Origin: a virus
Direction: 5' to 3' (one strand)
Virus record (IMG/VR): IMGVR_UViG_3300034374_002197
Location: 1-29,622 of that record
DNA: 29,622 bases
The notes under the pieces are model-generated. The model did no database searches. It had not been told where the DNA came from and was given only the letters and a program-made list of their open reading frames with translations. This document shows, piece by piece, positions 16,073 through 24,953 of this stretch. Position numbers and translations under genes: made by a program. Position 1 is the first letter of the stretch. The number at the start of each line of letters is the position of its first letter.

Positions 16073-18076
16073 ATGTCTCAGCCCGTAGATCGTTTCGGTA
16101 TTGGATCTTTACCTTTTTATAACGAGCCTATCGAACAAGTAATAGGAAGACCAATAGGTCTTACTCCTGCGGAGTCGCTAGGGGCTTCTCTTCGTGGTAC
16201 GGCAAAGGCTCAACGCTCTATTCAAGAGCCGGTGGTTGCTCCTCCCGCTCCACAGCCTGACCGGTTGACTCAAATTTATGAGCAAAAAGTTCCTTTGTAC
16301 GAAAGAATCATGGGAACCGATCAGGCCAGCCGTTTAAAAGAGCAGAAAGATTTAACGCAGGCACAAATGCTGTTTGACATTGCAAACACCGCGCTTGCGT
16401 TTAGTACAGCCGGGTCACGGCCGGGTATGTCTCCTGCGGAACGCTTGGCGGAAGCGTCACAGCAAACGCAATTATTCCCAACGATTTCTGCTCGCGCACA
16501 AAAACAACTTGAATCTAAGCAAGCTGTTGAAGGTGAAACTAAGAAAGCACAACTTGCGGCATTGCAGTCTGCCGAAGCGCAATTTACGGCTGAAGCAAAA
16601 GCACAAGAAGACATTAAGTTACAAAAATTAAAAGGCAGTCAGGACTTTGCAAAGATCAAACTTGAAGATCGGCTAGGATCTGCCTCTAATCAAGCATTGG
16701 AGAAATTGAAACAAACAGGGCGGATAGAACTACAAGATGTTAAAAGCATTGACGATTTAGGTTTAGAAGATCGTCGTCAAGTTAACCGCGTCGCTTTAGA
16801 AAATGTTCAGCAAACAAACCGAACATCCATCGAAAGATTAAGACAAGACGGTAGTGAAGCGAGCCTTGTTCTTGCCGATCAATTAGAAAAAGAAAACATT
16901 CAGATCAAAGCCGATCTTGAACTGAATCGCATGGGCGTGGCTAACGGCTACGACATTGAGCAAATTGAACTAAAGCATGAGCAGGCGCAAGAGCTTCTAA
17001 ATTCAGAACAAACCTTGAAACGCGAAATGCAAAGCCTTGAGCTTGAGCGTAAAGACCGAGGACTTCAACTTGAAGAATTAAGAACGTTAGCTAACGCCTC
17101 ACAAGGTGAGGAAAAGCTACGGCTTGAAAGACAAGCGCAAGAACTTGAGATTCAAAACCAAGCGTTTGATCAAGCATATAAGATCCGGAAGCTAGAAATA
17201 GACGCGGCGGCCGCAAGACTTGGACGTCTTGGCGGTAGTATCGAAGCACGGATCACGACTCTTATTTCAGATCCAGCAACTATCAAAGCTTATGCCGACG
17301 GTACTTTAGGCCCAGAAGAGACGTTAGAGTTAAACCAGTCGATTGCTTATTACAACAATCCTAAGCAGGTTTGGGACGAACAAAACAAGGTTTATAAGCT
17401 CTCCCCCGGAAATCCGTTGTCTAACGAATTGATCGGAGCGATTAGAAAGCGTCGTGATGGCGATCTTTCTGTGCCAAACGTTAAAGTGGATGACTTATTA
17501 ACGCCTTCAGATCCGGGATCTATTGCCAGTCAACGGCAAAAACGCCGAAATGAGATGACCAGTTCAATTACGAAGGGTCTTAAAGATCCGGCCGCGGCCT
17601 TTGGTTCAGACGCCTTGGCTAAAAATCTCGTAAACAACCTTGTTGAAGGTATAAGTTTTGGTGCAATCGGAGCACCCTTCACGCCTGAAAAAGACGCGAT
17701 CACTGCCGCAACAGCACTTAACACACGATATATTCAACTCCTACAGGATGCCGCTGAGTTGAGAGATAGCGTAGCGCAGTTAGAGTTACTTAAAAAGCTC
17801 ACTGCAAATCCGGCAAGTTTCTTCGTTGGAGATGATGCCGCGGCATCAAAGATAAGACAACTGATTGCTATCGCAGACGATTCTATCAATTTGTTAGAAA
17901 TCAGTTCTCAAGACTATCCCGCGGACAGCAAACGGTATTCGGAAGTTCAAGAAAAAATAGATAAACTGTATCAAATCAGACAGGGCTACCAAGTTTTCCA
18001 AAAAGCGTATGACATAAAAAATGCTCCGAAGGCAGGTGCCGGTGGTTTCCAACGTTTGTTTAAAGAAGAAGAGTAA
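16073..18076 (+). CDS. long coiled-coil ejection protein candidate (gp15-like)
   Basis: The protein has 667 residues. The N-terminus (RFGIGSLPFYNEPIEQVIGRPIGLTP) is conserved-looking. Residues 130-390 form a very long charged coiled coil rich in Glu, Lys, Gln and Leu (QEDIKLQKLKGSQDF, ERLRQDGSEASL, LERQAQELEIQNQ). Residues 400-667 are mixed helical (ITTLISDPATIKAYADGTL, YYNNPKQVWDEQNKVYKL). T7 gp15 (747 residues, helical) occupies the same slot between gp14 and gp16 and forms part of the ejection channel. The parallel is by size, order and helical content. No enzymatic motif was seen. Confidence 0.6.
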   Translation: MSQPVDRFGIGSLPFYNEPIEQVIGRPIGLTPAESLGASLRGTAKAQRSIQEPVVAPPAPQPDRLTQIYEQKVPLYERIMGTDQASRLKEQKDLTQAQMLFDIANTALAFSTAGSRPGMSPAERLAEASQQTQLFPTISARAQKQLESKQAVEGETKKAQLAALQSAEAQFTAEAKAQEDIKLQKLKGSQDFAKIKLEDRLGSASNQALEKLKQTGRIELQDVKSIDDLGLEDRRQVNRVALENVQQTNRTSIERLRQDGSEASLVLADQLEKENIQIKADLELNRMGVANGYDIEQIELKHEQAQELLNSEQTLKREMQSLELERKDRGLQLEELRTLANASQGEEKLRLERQAQELEIQNQAFDQAYKIRKLEIDAAAARLGRLGGSIEARITTLISDPATIKAYADGTLGPEETLELNQSIAYYNNPKQVWDEQNKVYKLSPGNPLSNELIGAIRKRRDGDLSVPNVKVDDLLTPSDPGSIASQRQKRRNEMTSSITKGLKDPAAAFGSDALAKNLVNNLVEGISFGAIGAPFTPEKDAITAATALNTRYIQLLQDAAELRDSVAQLELLKKLTANPASFFVGDDAAASKIRQLIAIADDSINLLEISSQDYPADSKRYSEVQEKIDKLYQIRQGYQVFQKAYDIKNAPKAGAGGFQRLFKEEE

Positions 18077-18085
18077 GGAAAGGGT

Positions 18086-21000
18086 ATGACAGAAGCTGAA
18101 CAAGCTGGGGTGGTGGTTGAAATCAATCCCGATCTCCCGGTTCAACAAAGCAATCCTTCCGCTGGAATTCCGGGGATTAGTGAACCGGTAATTAATCCGG
18201 TCACGTTAACTAACGATCAGGTTAGAGAATTTGCTGATGCTTATGGCGAAGGGTACGCGGAAGTTCTTGCTCGTCAGATTATTCAAGAGCAACAATTAGA
18301 TCATCCGGAACTTGATTACGATACGCTAGCCGACGGCACTAACCCGATTTTTGACCGTATTGCAGAATATGCTGATAAACCCCCTGCTGAACGTGCGCTT
18401 TATACTCCTAGCCTTGTTATTTCTTCTTTTGCAACGGATCCCGAAGGCAATCCTTTATCGGAAGGAACCCTGACAGATTTTGCGAAAGGGGCCGCTCGTG
18501 AAGCGCCTAGTGCTATAGCTAGTGCCTATGCGGGTTTTAAAACGGGTCAGAAAGTTTTACAAGCAGGGGCCGGTAAAATGGTTCCGCAAGTGCTTTACCC
18601 TGCCGCGGCGGTAGCCGGATTAGGTTCTTCTGTTTTAACTTATTTAGGTGTTGATTTAACGCGTAGTTACTTGGCCGGTCCAGAAGACGTAATGACTCCG
18701 GGCGCGCTTAAAAACTATGAAATGGGTCGAACTTTGATGGGCAACCTTGCTTGGTTGCCTTATCCGTTTATGACCGCTGTTAAACCGGTGACCGCGGCTC
18801 AAGATTATGTTCGTAAATTGCTGACAGATCAGGTTCCTGTAGGTCCTTTAACCAAGGACGCGCTTTCAACATTGAACAAACGCGGGTTGGAAAAAACCGT
18901 TAAATCAATTAAAGGGGATCAATTTGTCCCTGTCCCCCGGTCTGCGAAAATGGCCGCAGGATTAGAGAAAGGATTAACTTCGTTTGGTCAAACGGCGCGC
19001 ACAAAACCAAAAACGACGTTAGGCGTCGAATCTTTGCCCATTGCTGGATCTACTATTGGGGCGGGCTACGCTCAAGAGTCTGATCCAAATGATCCTGCAA
19101 CTCGAATTGGTTACGAAACGGTAGGAGCCGTTGCTCCCACTCTTCTCGGGGCAACTATAGTTCCTAAATTAGTGGGTCTTGCCCCGGACATTAAGCAGGT
19201 ATATACCAATATTCGAGACAAGGGCTTTAAACAAACGGGTAAAGAGCTTGCAGAAAAAATTGGCGGCCGTCGTGAACGTAAGGCAATTGAGCAAATCTTA
19301 GAAGTTTTAGAAACTTACGGAGAAGATATCGATGAGGTAATCGCTCGGCTATCTTCCGACGATCTTTCTCAGGTCATGTACGATGAGAGCGGTAAGAAGA
19401 TTAAGCTAACTGCTGGAGCCAAGTCTGGAAGTCCCGGATTGCTTGCAGTAGAAGCGGCGCTTGAACAAATTAACTCGAAAATTGGTGAAACAAGAAACGA
19501 AGCCAATCGACAAGCTTTAATGGCGCTTCAGAACACGATTTATGCTCTGGCTATTTCAAAGGATTCCGACGCGTTACAACTTGCGGGTCAGCTTGCAAAA
19601 GAGGCTTTTGATGAATCGCTTAAATATAAAGTAGACCGAGCGCAAAGAAACTTAGTCCAAGCTTACAACAAGTTAATCATGGGCGCTCCCGAAGAAGAGG
19701 CCCGAAAAAGAACGCGAGAGTTGTCTGTAAAATTGTTTGAAGTTGTGGGCGTTCAGTTGGATGCGGCCCGCGCAAAAGAAAGACAGCTTTGGCAGGCCGT
19801 GCCAAACACGTCTTTAACGCAGTTTGCTGATGCCGATGGTAATGTTTCAGACATCCCCGGATTTATTGCACGGTGGTCAGACTTGACTGCAAAAGGTGCA
19901 ATTGAGTTTGAACAAGAAGCGTTAACAGAAGGCGGTCTTCGTTGGATAGACAATTGGGTTCGTCGAAGAGCCCGAGATTACGGATTTGAATTTGTAGATC
20001 CATTAGCGGATGGAGCTACGGACGGGGCACAAGCCGCTACACGTCAAGCCGCAGATGCAGGGCCTTTGTCCGGATTAGGTAAAGAAAAAACTAAACTTTA
20101 TCAGCCCGCATTAAACATGATGCCTGATCGGGGAGATGACCCTTCCGGATTTAAAGTTTTCCAAAGGAAAGGGGAAGAGGGCGGATTTGTCACAACCGTT
20201 GTTGACTCTATGGGCAACAAGGTGGAGTTACGACTAGACCCTTCGGATAGGATAACTCCGTATACGGCAACAATTATTAACGGCACCGGTCCAGACGCTT
20301 TTCGAGCAGGAGCTACATCTAGCACGGTACCCTTAGCCGGACCAAACAATGTGCAAGAAGCCGTGGCGATGACACGGGTTCGCATGTCTTCCGAAGGCGA
20401 TTTTAACTTTGCCCCAACGTCAACCGTTGACGAAGTTTCAGGAGCGTCTGACGAAGTTGCACAGGAGACAGCCGAAGTTGCCGCAGAAGGAACAGAACGT
20501 CTTCGTCAGTTTGATGTAACTGCGCGACCAAAAGAAGGTTTAACGCTACAAGAGCTTCAATCAGCACGGTCCTCGGCCCTTGCTCGTGGAAGAAAATTGG
20601 CCGCATCTGGTGATGTGGATGAAGCGCGAATTGTTTTTGAGTTTGCTGATGCGTTACTTGAGGACATGAACAGCATTTCTGCCACCGAAGCTGGTGCGGC
20701 ATATAACATTGCTAGATCGTATTCTCGGGCTTTGAACGATACGTTTACCCGTAGTTATGCGGGAGAAGCATTAAAGAAATCTCCGTCAGGTGCTTATCGC
20801 GGAGCCCCGGAACTTATGTGGCAGAAGACGGGCGCGGGTACAGAAGACGCTACAACTCTGCGATTAGAGCAAATACTAGACATTCCTAAATTTGCTTTAG
20901 CAAACAACGTTGGAAAACAACGATTGTCTGACCCCTTGACTGGGGCTGAAATTAGTTTTGACCCTAAAGCGGCTCAAGCTTCAACAGAAATGGCTATCGA

Positions 21001-22297
21001 AAGTCTCTTACGCGACGCTCATTTTAGTGTAGGCCGAAATACGGACGGTAGTTTTAACGAAGGTCAATTCCAAAAATGGATGAGACAGCATGAACAAATA
21101 TTGTCTCAATTTCCCGGACTATATCGTGACTTGCAAAATGTCGAGCGTAGAGCGGCCTTGTTAGATGGTAGACGTCTTTCACAGAAAGAGCAGACCGCCA
21201 AAGTAAAAAGTTTGATTACTTTCATGGATCTTTTGCCAGCGGGTATTTATGGCGAAGGGACAGGAGTTACCAATCCTGCGATTGCCATAGAGCGCGCAAT
21301 GAAAGATAAAAAGAATCGTCTTCCTAACATGCTCAGATTACTGAGCTACGCGGAAAACGCGCCAGAAAAAATACGCGAATCTGCATTACGCGGATATAAA
21401 AACGCAGTAATTGAATGGGCTTTAACGGAATCCGGCTCAAGTGGCGGAATGATTAATTTCAAAGTTCTTTACAATAAGCTGTTTGTTCCGCCAGAAATTG
21501 GCGTTAAAGAGGGTGTAGCGCCTCGATTTACCGTTCCTTTAATAGACTTACTTGTTCAAAACAAAGCGATGCCTCAATCCGAAGCAGACCGCTTACGCAA
21601 ATTTGTTACGAACGGCGTTAAATTTGAGGCCGGTATGTCAGAAGGCAAAGACATCGCAGAACTTACAAAGAAAATGAACGCCGGTTTGGCTGTATGGTTC
21701 AAGATTTCTGGTTCTGCGGCCGGTACGCGTGTATATAGCTTGTTGACTGGCGGCCAAGGTGGACCGGGTTCGATTACCGCGGCAGGCATTGGTTCTAAAG
21801 CAGTTTCAGATCTTGTAGATAGATTGCCGGAAGCTCTTGCCGGAGATGTCATGCACAAAATTATGACGGACCCTGACTTGTTAGCTCTGTTACTTCGCGA
21901 ATATAAACCCGATTCTAAAGAAGGAATACGAATTGCGGGATTGTTAGAAGCTAAGTTAATGGACTACGGAATGATCGTTCCGCGCCGTGCAACGCGGACA
22001 ATTCCACGCGAAGCAACGCGCGATGAACAAGATCCAACCAGATCCGATCCCGCAGACCTTCCTATTTCCCCGCTTCAGTTGTTACCTCAAAGGCCGCAGG
22101 ATAGGCCGGCACCTTCGATATTGCCTCAATATCAGCCGCTTTCTCAAGCACGGCCCGCGGCTCCCGCTCCTGTTGCACAGGCCCCCGCACCACCACAAGG
22201 CGGAGCAAATCCACAGCAACGTCAGCAGTTAGCGGCGATGTTCCCTAACGATCCGATCTTGGGAGCGGCCGGCGGCATAGGAACCTTGTTCTCGTGA
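18086..22297 (+). CDS. giant internal virion / ejection protein (gp16-like)
   Basis: The protein has 1403 residues, close to T7 gp16 (1318) and last in the block like gp16. The N-terminal region has DQVREFADAYGEGYAEVLARQI. Hydrophobic segments lie at about 165-190 (MVPQVLYPAAAVAGLGSSV) and 342-368. Residues 380-560 are charged helices, 610-830 are mixed and 830-1330 largely helical. The C-terminal 80 residues are Pro/Gln-rich (PLQLLPQRPQDRPAPSILP) and end in QLAAMFPNDPILG, a tail motif seen in marine phage virion proteins. I found no transglycosylase or other catalytic motif. GGAAAGG precedes the start. The stop overlaps the acyltransferase gene by four bases, which makes this protein a prime candidate substrate. 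Function is inferred from context. Confidence 0.6.
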   Translation: MTEAEQAGVVVEINPDLPVQQSNPSAGIPGISEPVINPVTLTNDQVREFADAYGEGYAEVLARQIIQEQQLDHPELDYDTLADGTNPIFDRIAEYADKPPAERALYTPSLVISSFATDPEGNPLSEGTLTDFAKGAAREAPSAIASAYAGFKTGQKVLQAGAGKMVPQVLYPAAAVAGLGSSVLTYLGVDLTRSYLAGPEDVMTPGALKNYEMGRTLMGNLAWLPYPFMTAVKPVTAAQDYVRKLLTDQVPVGPLTKDALSTLNKRGLEKTVKSIKGDQFVPVPRSAKMAAGLEKGLTSFGQTARTKPKTTLGVESLPIAGSTIGAGYAQESDPNDPATRIGYETVGAVAPTLLGATIVPKLVGLAPDIKQVYTNIRDKGFKQTGKELAEKIGGRRERKAIEQILEVLETYGEDIDEVIARLSSDDLSQVMYDESGKKIKLTAGAKSGSPGLLAVEAALEQINSKIGETRNEANRQALMALQNTIYALAISKDSDALQLAGQLAKEAFDESLKYKVDRAQRNLVQAYNKLIMGAPEEEARKRTRELSVKLFEVVGVQLDAARAKERQLWQAVPNTSLTQFADADGNVSDIPGFIARWSDLTAKGAIEFEQEALTEGGLRWIDNWVRRRARDYGFEFVDPLADGATDGAQAATRQAADAGPLSGLGKEKTKLYQPALNMMPDRGDDPSGFKVFQRKGEEGGFVTTVVDSMGNKVELRLDPSDRITPYTATIINGTGPDAFRAGATSSTVPLAGPNNVQEAVAMTRVRMSSEGDFNFAPTSTVDEVSGASDEVAQETAEVAAEGTERLRQFDVTARPKEGLTLQELQSARSSALARGRKLAASGDVDEARIVFEFADALLEDMNSISATEAGAAYNIARSYSRALNDTFTRSYAGEALKKSPSGAYRGAPELMWQKTGAGTEDATTLRLEQILDIPKFALANNVGKQRLSDPLTGAEISFDPKAAQASTEMAIESLLRDAHFSVGRNTDGSFNEGQFQKWMRQHEQILSQFPGLYRDLQNVERRAALLDGRRLSQKEQTAKVKSLITFMDLLPAGIYGEGTGVTNPAIAIERAMKDKKNRLPNMLRLLSYAENAPEKIRESALRGYKNAVIEWALTESGSSGGMINFKVLYNKLFVPPEIGVKEGVAPRFTVPLIDLLVQNKAMPQSEADRLRKFVTNGVKFEAGMSEGKDIAELTKKMNAGLAVWFKISGSAAGTRVYSLLTGGQGGPGSITAAGIGSKAVSDLVDRLPEALAGDVMHKIMTDPDLLALLLREYKPDSKEGIRIAGLLEAKLMDYGMIVPRRATRTIPREATRDEQDPTRSDPADLPISPLQLLPQRPQDRPAPSILPQYQPLSQARPAAPAPVAQAPAPPQGGANPQQRQQLAAMFPNDPILGAAGGIGTLFS

Positions 22298-22728
22298 ACG
22301 AACTCGGACTGGCAGTCAGCTTGATGATGCGGTCCGACTTCCATCGCCCGTGGTTTATTTCTGATCTGGAAGACTGGATAACTCCTGCGATTGAAAACAA
22401 CAGGATTCAGTTTTTCTACGACGGTGAGGAGCCAATAGGCTTCTTTACCTACACGTTTTTAACGGAGTGTACAGAGCTTGGGTATCTGACAAAAACAGAT
22501 AAGTTGCAACCAAGCGACTGGCAAACCGGACCAGAGGATGGCCGTTTATACGCCATCGACTTTATTGCGTTTAAAAATGTGAGACAATGTGTAAAGGATG
22601 CAGGCAAGACTTTGCAGGCCCAATATGGGACAGTCAAAGGCGAATGTCATTTTTTCCGGTACGCAAAAGACCGCTTGGGACGCATAGCAAAGAGACGAGA
22701 TGAATTATGTTTGAAGATGGCATCGTAA
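22294..22728 (+). CDS. HlyC-type toxin-activating lysine acyltransferase homologue
   Basis: The protein has 144 residues and uses a GTG start in a GTGA overlap. From memory of E. coli HlyC (about 170 residues), the alignment is continuous: LGLAVSLMMRSDFHRPW with LGHVSWLWASSPLHRNW; ITPAIENNRIQFFYDGEEPIG with the HlyC VLPAI and RDNYPVA segment; GYLTKTDKLQPSDWQTG with KYLNDVTSLVAEDWTSG; and RLYAIDFIA with KWFIDWIA. The catalytic His23 and Asp92 of HlyC correspond to His17 and Asp89. HlyC moves a fatty acyl group from acyl-ACP to internal lysines of pro-haemolysin and activates it. No RTX toxin or calcium-binding repeats occur here, so the substrate is probably a phage protein, perhaps an ejection protein encoded just upstream. 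The activity is inferred. Confidence 0.8.
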   Translation: MNELGLAVSLMMRSDFHRPWFISDLEDWITPAIENNRIQFFYDGEEPIGFFTYTFLTECTELGYLTKTDKLQPSDWQTGPEDGRLYAIDFIAFKNVRQCVKDAGKTLQAQYGTVKGECHFFRYAKDRLGRIAKRRDELCLKMAS

Positions 22729-23429
22729 GAAAAAAACAAATCGGTTTTGATCCAGAGACGTCCATGTACTGCTTCGGTGGTGGTGGCGGTGGAAATAACT
22801 CCACTAGCGATAGCGCGTATTCAAATCAGCAAACAGGGCAGGGATCGCGGACCACGCAACCCGGACCTAATACGCGTACAGATAGCCGTGGAAACACCGT
22901 GAACTTCAACACGACGCCTGCTACGGTAACAAGCACTCCTAACTATACAAAAACGCTACCTAACGGCGTTGTTGTCGAAGATTTTTCGCGTCCGTTTGCA
23001 GGGCAGGTCAACCTATCTAACCGCGGTACTCCTGAAGTAACAGACTTATCTACACAACGCTCGGCTTTTGCATCGGCGCCAGTTACGCCCACGACACCAA
23101 TGGGTGGTCTTTACGACAATCTAGCGATCAATATGCCAAACGTGACTGTTCCAAACGTCGATGATTTGACTCCGCAAGAAAGAAGATTAATGGATTCCAT
23201 CAATACGCCCATGGGTAATCCAACAACTCCTCAAGAAGCCATGGAACAAGCTTTAGGTGCCGGCCAGTTTGGTGATGGCCGCGTAGGTCTTGGCGGTGGA
23301 TTCTCTATGGGTAAGGTCCCCGGAGGTTTCGGCTTTCAGTTTGATAGGGCTTTCGCACAAGGCGGCCCTGTGACCGCGGGCATCGGATCACTGGGCTTGC
23401 AGATGCGGCCTAGATCAACCAAGTCTTAG
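22707..23429 (+). CDS. glycine/proline/threonine-rich structural-type protein
   Basis: The protein has 240 residues. The first ATG (22707) overlaps the acyltransferase gene by 22 bases. A second in-frame ATG at 22764 begins MYCFGGGGGGNN, the usual N-terminus (MCFGGG-type) of a class of marine phage virion proteins, so the real start may be 22764. Neither has a strong ribosome site. The middle is low complexity Thr/Asn/Pro (TTQPGPNTRTDSRGN, APVTPTTPMGG), and the C-terminus is glycine-rich with RAFAQGGPVTAGIGSLGL. The role is unknown; it is the last gene of the virion block. Its 3' end overlaps the opposite-strand helicase by 20 bases. Confidence 0.6.
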   Translation: MFEDGIVRKKQIGFDPETSMYCFGGGGGGNNSTSDSAYSNQQTGQGSRTTQPGPNTRTDSRGNTVNFNTTPATVTSTPNYTKTLPNGVVVEDFSRPFAGQVNLSNRGTPEVTDLSTQRSAFASAPVTPTTPMGGLYDNLAINMPNVTVPNVDDLTPQERRLMDSINTPMGNPTTPQEAMEQALGAGQFGDGRVGLGGGFSMGKVPGGFGFQFDRAFAQGGPVTAGIGSLGLQMRPRSTKS

Positions 23430-24864
23430 TATCTTCACCTAAGACCTGACCTGCGATATCAATCTTGTCTCGTAAAGCACCGAGGATTTTTTCATCTACG
23501 GTGTTTGGCGTGACAATATCAATGTAAGTGACGTTCTTTTCTTGCCCAATGCGGTGAGCGCGATCTTCTGACTGCAAGCGTATCTCTAAGTCGTAACCGT
23601 TATTGTAGTAGATCATAGTACCTGCTTCGGTCAGGGTAATGCCGTAGCCCCCTGTGCGGGGTTGGCCAACAAAGAATCGTAGCTCGCTGTTAGGATCTTG
23701 GAACGTTTCAACAATCTCTTGCCGTTCATCCTGCGGCGTCTCGCCAAAGTAAATGCGGGACGAGCCTTCGCCATACTTCTTGGTTAGCTCTGAATAAATA
23801 ATCTTCAGATCATGCGTAAAGGTTGCCCATATAATGATCTTGCCAGAAGTTTCTTCAATAATATCAAGCAGTTCTGACAAACGATTGCTCTTTAAAGTAT
23901 GCAAATCACCGGCATCGTCAGGAAGATGTCCACAACAAATTTGCTGTAATCGCATAATTTGGGTTAATACCGACGCAGTTGTGGATAACTCTCCAGACTC
24001 CAGCTTTGCCAAAGCAAGTTTCTGCATTTGTTTGTAGGCTTTGGCTTGCTCATCGGTCAGGCTGACGTTGCGCCGCATGTACACTTTATCTGGCAAATCC
24101 AGACAGTCTGACTTCAGTACGCGATTGCTGAACTTATCGAGTTTTTCGTTTAGCTCATCCAGACGACGGTAGCCGGTGATCTCATTAAAGCTTTTGTGAC
24201 CCATCGTGCGCTTCTGTACAACGGCGTAACGGTTCTGGTAGCCGTAGTACGAGTTAATACCAAGCGCCTTGGGGGACAGGAACGCGCACTGGCTAAACAA
24301 ATCCATCGGGGACTTTGTAATAGGAGAACCTGTGAGGATGCGACGGTACTTGCTGACCTTCAACAGTTCTACAATGTTCGCGGTCCGCTGTGCTTTTCTG
24401 TTCTTAATCGTCGTCGATTCATCAACAATCACTAAATTATCAGGATTCTTTTTGCAGAATTCATACGCGGCTCGCGTACCCCGTGGGGTAGAAAACGCCT
24501 CAACGTTCATCACAAAAATTTTAAGCCCTTCAAAGGCTTCGTAGACTAACTTGACTAGCTCGTCCTGATAACTCTTGGCACCAGAAGGCGTCCAACGGAC
24601 GACCTGCGTTGCAATGCGCTCAGGCAAATGGGCTTCTAATTCTTTGCGAACCCAGTTATCGTAGACGCCCTTCGGAGCAATGATGAGCGCCGCGTCGATA
24701 TGACCTTTTTCATACAACATACCCATCGTATCAATTGTAACTTTCGACTTACCCGTTCCCATCTCCATGAACAGCGCATAGTATTCCGCGGCCCACGAGT
24801 CGCGTAGCGCGTTAAGCTGATGATCATACGGCTTAGTCTTAAATTCATAGTTTTCAAAATTCAT
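23410..24864 (-). CDS. SNF2-type (SF2) DNA helicase/translocase
   Basis: The protein has 484 residues from the ATG at 24862-24864. That start has GGGGA seven bases upstream and lies just after a promoter candidate. The frame stays open to 24924, but those starts fall inside the promoter. Motifs: Q-like YDHQ (12-15), Walker A MGTGKS (35-40), IIAPKGVYDNW (61-71), DEST box (148-151), LTGSP (177-181), motif V GGYGITLTEAGTMIYYN (405-421) and motif VI QSEDRAHRIGQ (431-441). These are the Snf2/RapA-group motifs. Phage members are thought to act in replication, recombination or strand switching; the exact job is unknown. It is the only gene on this strand, convergent with the virion block and divergent from the replication operon. 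Confidence 0.92.
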   Translation of the reverse strand: MNFENYEFKTKPYDHQLNALRDSWAAEYYALFMEMGTGKSKVTIDTMGMLYEKGHIDAALIIAPKGVYDNWVRKELEAHLPERIATQVVRWTPSGAKSYQDELVKLVYEAFEGLKIFVMNVEAFSTPRGTRAAYEFCKKNPDNLVIVDESTTIKNRKAQRTANIVELLKVSKYRRILTGSPITKSPMDLFSQCAFLSPKALGINSYYGYQNRYAVVQKRTMGHKSFNEITGYRRLDELNEKLDKFSNRVLKSDCLDLPDKVYMRRNVSLTDEQAKAYKQMQKLALAKLESGELSTTASVLTQIMRLQQICCGHLPDDAGDLHTLKSNRLSELLDIIEETSGKIIIWATFTHDLKIIYSELTKKYGEGSSRIYFGETPQDERQEIVETFQDPNSELRFFVGQPRTGGYGITLTEAGTMIYYNNGYDLEIRLQSEDRAHRIGQEKNVTYIDIVTPNTVDEKILGALRDKIDIAGQVLGEDTKTWLI

Positions 24865-24876
24865 GTCACTTTCCCC

Positions 24877-24905
24877 TTGACTCTTGCTAATCATAGGATT
24901 ATATA
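24877..24905 (+). promoter_or_regulatory. sigma70-type promoter candidate for the replication operon
   Basis: TTGACT (24877-24882, five of six matches), a 17-base spacer, then TATATA (24900-24905, four of six) lie about 50 bases before the ATG at 24954. It overlaps the minus-strand promoter almost completely, so the two may compete or share a regulator. Just downstream is a short dyad, AAGGC (24916-24920) and GCCTT (24930-24934). Confidence 0.4.
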
Positions 24906-24917
24906 TAGAAATGTCAA
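24890..24917 (-). promoter_or_regulatory. sigma70-type promoter candidate for the SNF2 helicase
   Basis: Read on the minus strand: TTGACA (complement of 24912-24917), a 16-base spacer, then TATGAT (complement of 24890-24895, one mismatch to TATAAT). Transcription would begin near 24883, leaving a short leader with GGGGA before the ATG at 24864. This supports the shorter start of the helicase. Predicted by motif only. Confidence 0.55.
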
Positions 24918-24941
24918 GGCCCAAACGGTGCCTTTAATAAC

Positions 24942-24946
24942 GGAGG
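24942..24946 (+). promoter_or_regulatory. ribosome binding site GGAGG
   Basis: A consensus GGAGG seven bases before the ATG at 24954. It is among the strongest sites in the window, in keeping with this being the first gene of an operon and not a coupled internal gene. Confidence 0.7.
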
Positions 24947-24953
24947 AAAGCGC

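Noticed and set aside
18086-22297. Lytic transglycosylase or peptidase domain in the giant ejection protein
   Set aside because: T7 gp16 carries a transglycosylase, so I looked for one, but no convincing catalytic Glu context or peptidase motif could be seen by eye.
22294-22728. Reading the acyltransferase as an ordinary GNAT N-acetyltransferase
   Set aside because: There is no GNAT Q/RxxGxG/A acetyl-CoA loop, whereas the HlyC-specific His and Asp motifs and their spacing are present.
24898-24917. Minus-strand TTGACA followed by perfect TATAAT (complement of 24898-24903)
   Set aside because: The spacing is only eight bases, too short for a sigma70 promoter. The TATGAT box 16 bases away fits better.
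24865-24924. Longer start for the SNF2 helicase at 24924 (20 extra residues)
   Set aside because: The upstream ATGs fall inside the promoter candidate, while the ATG at 24864 has a well-spaced GGGGA and gives an N-terminus leading straight into the YDHQ helicase motif.
24916-24934. AAGGC...GCCTT dyad as a terminator or attenuator
   Set aside because: The stem is only five pairs and no T-run follows. It is mentioned only as a possible operator.
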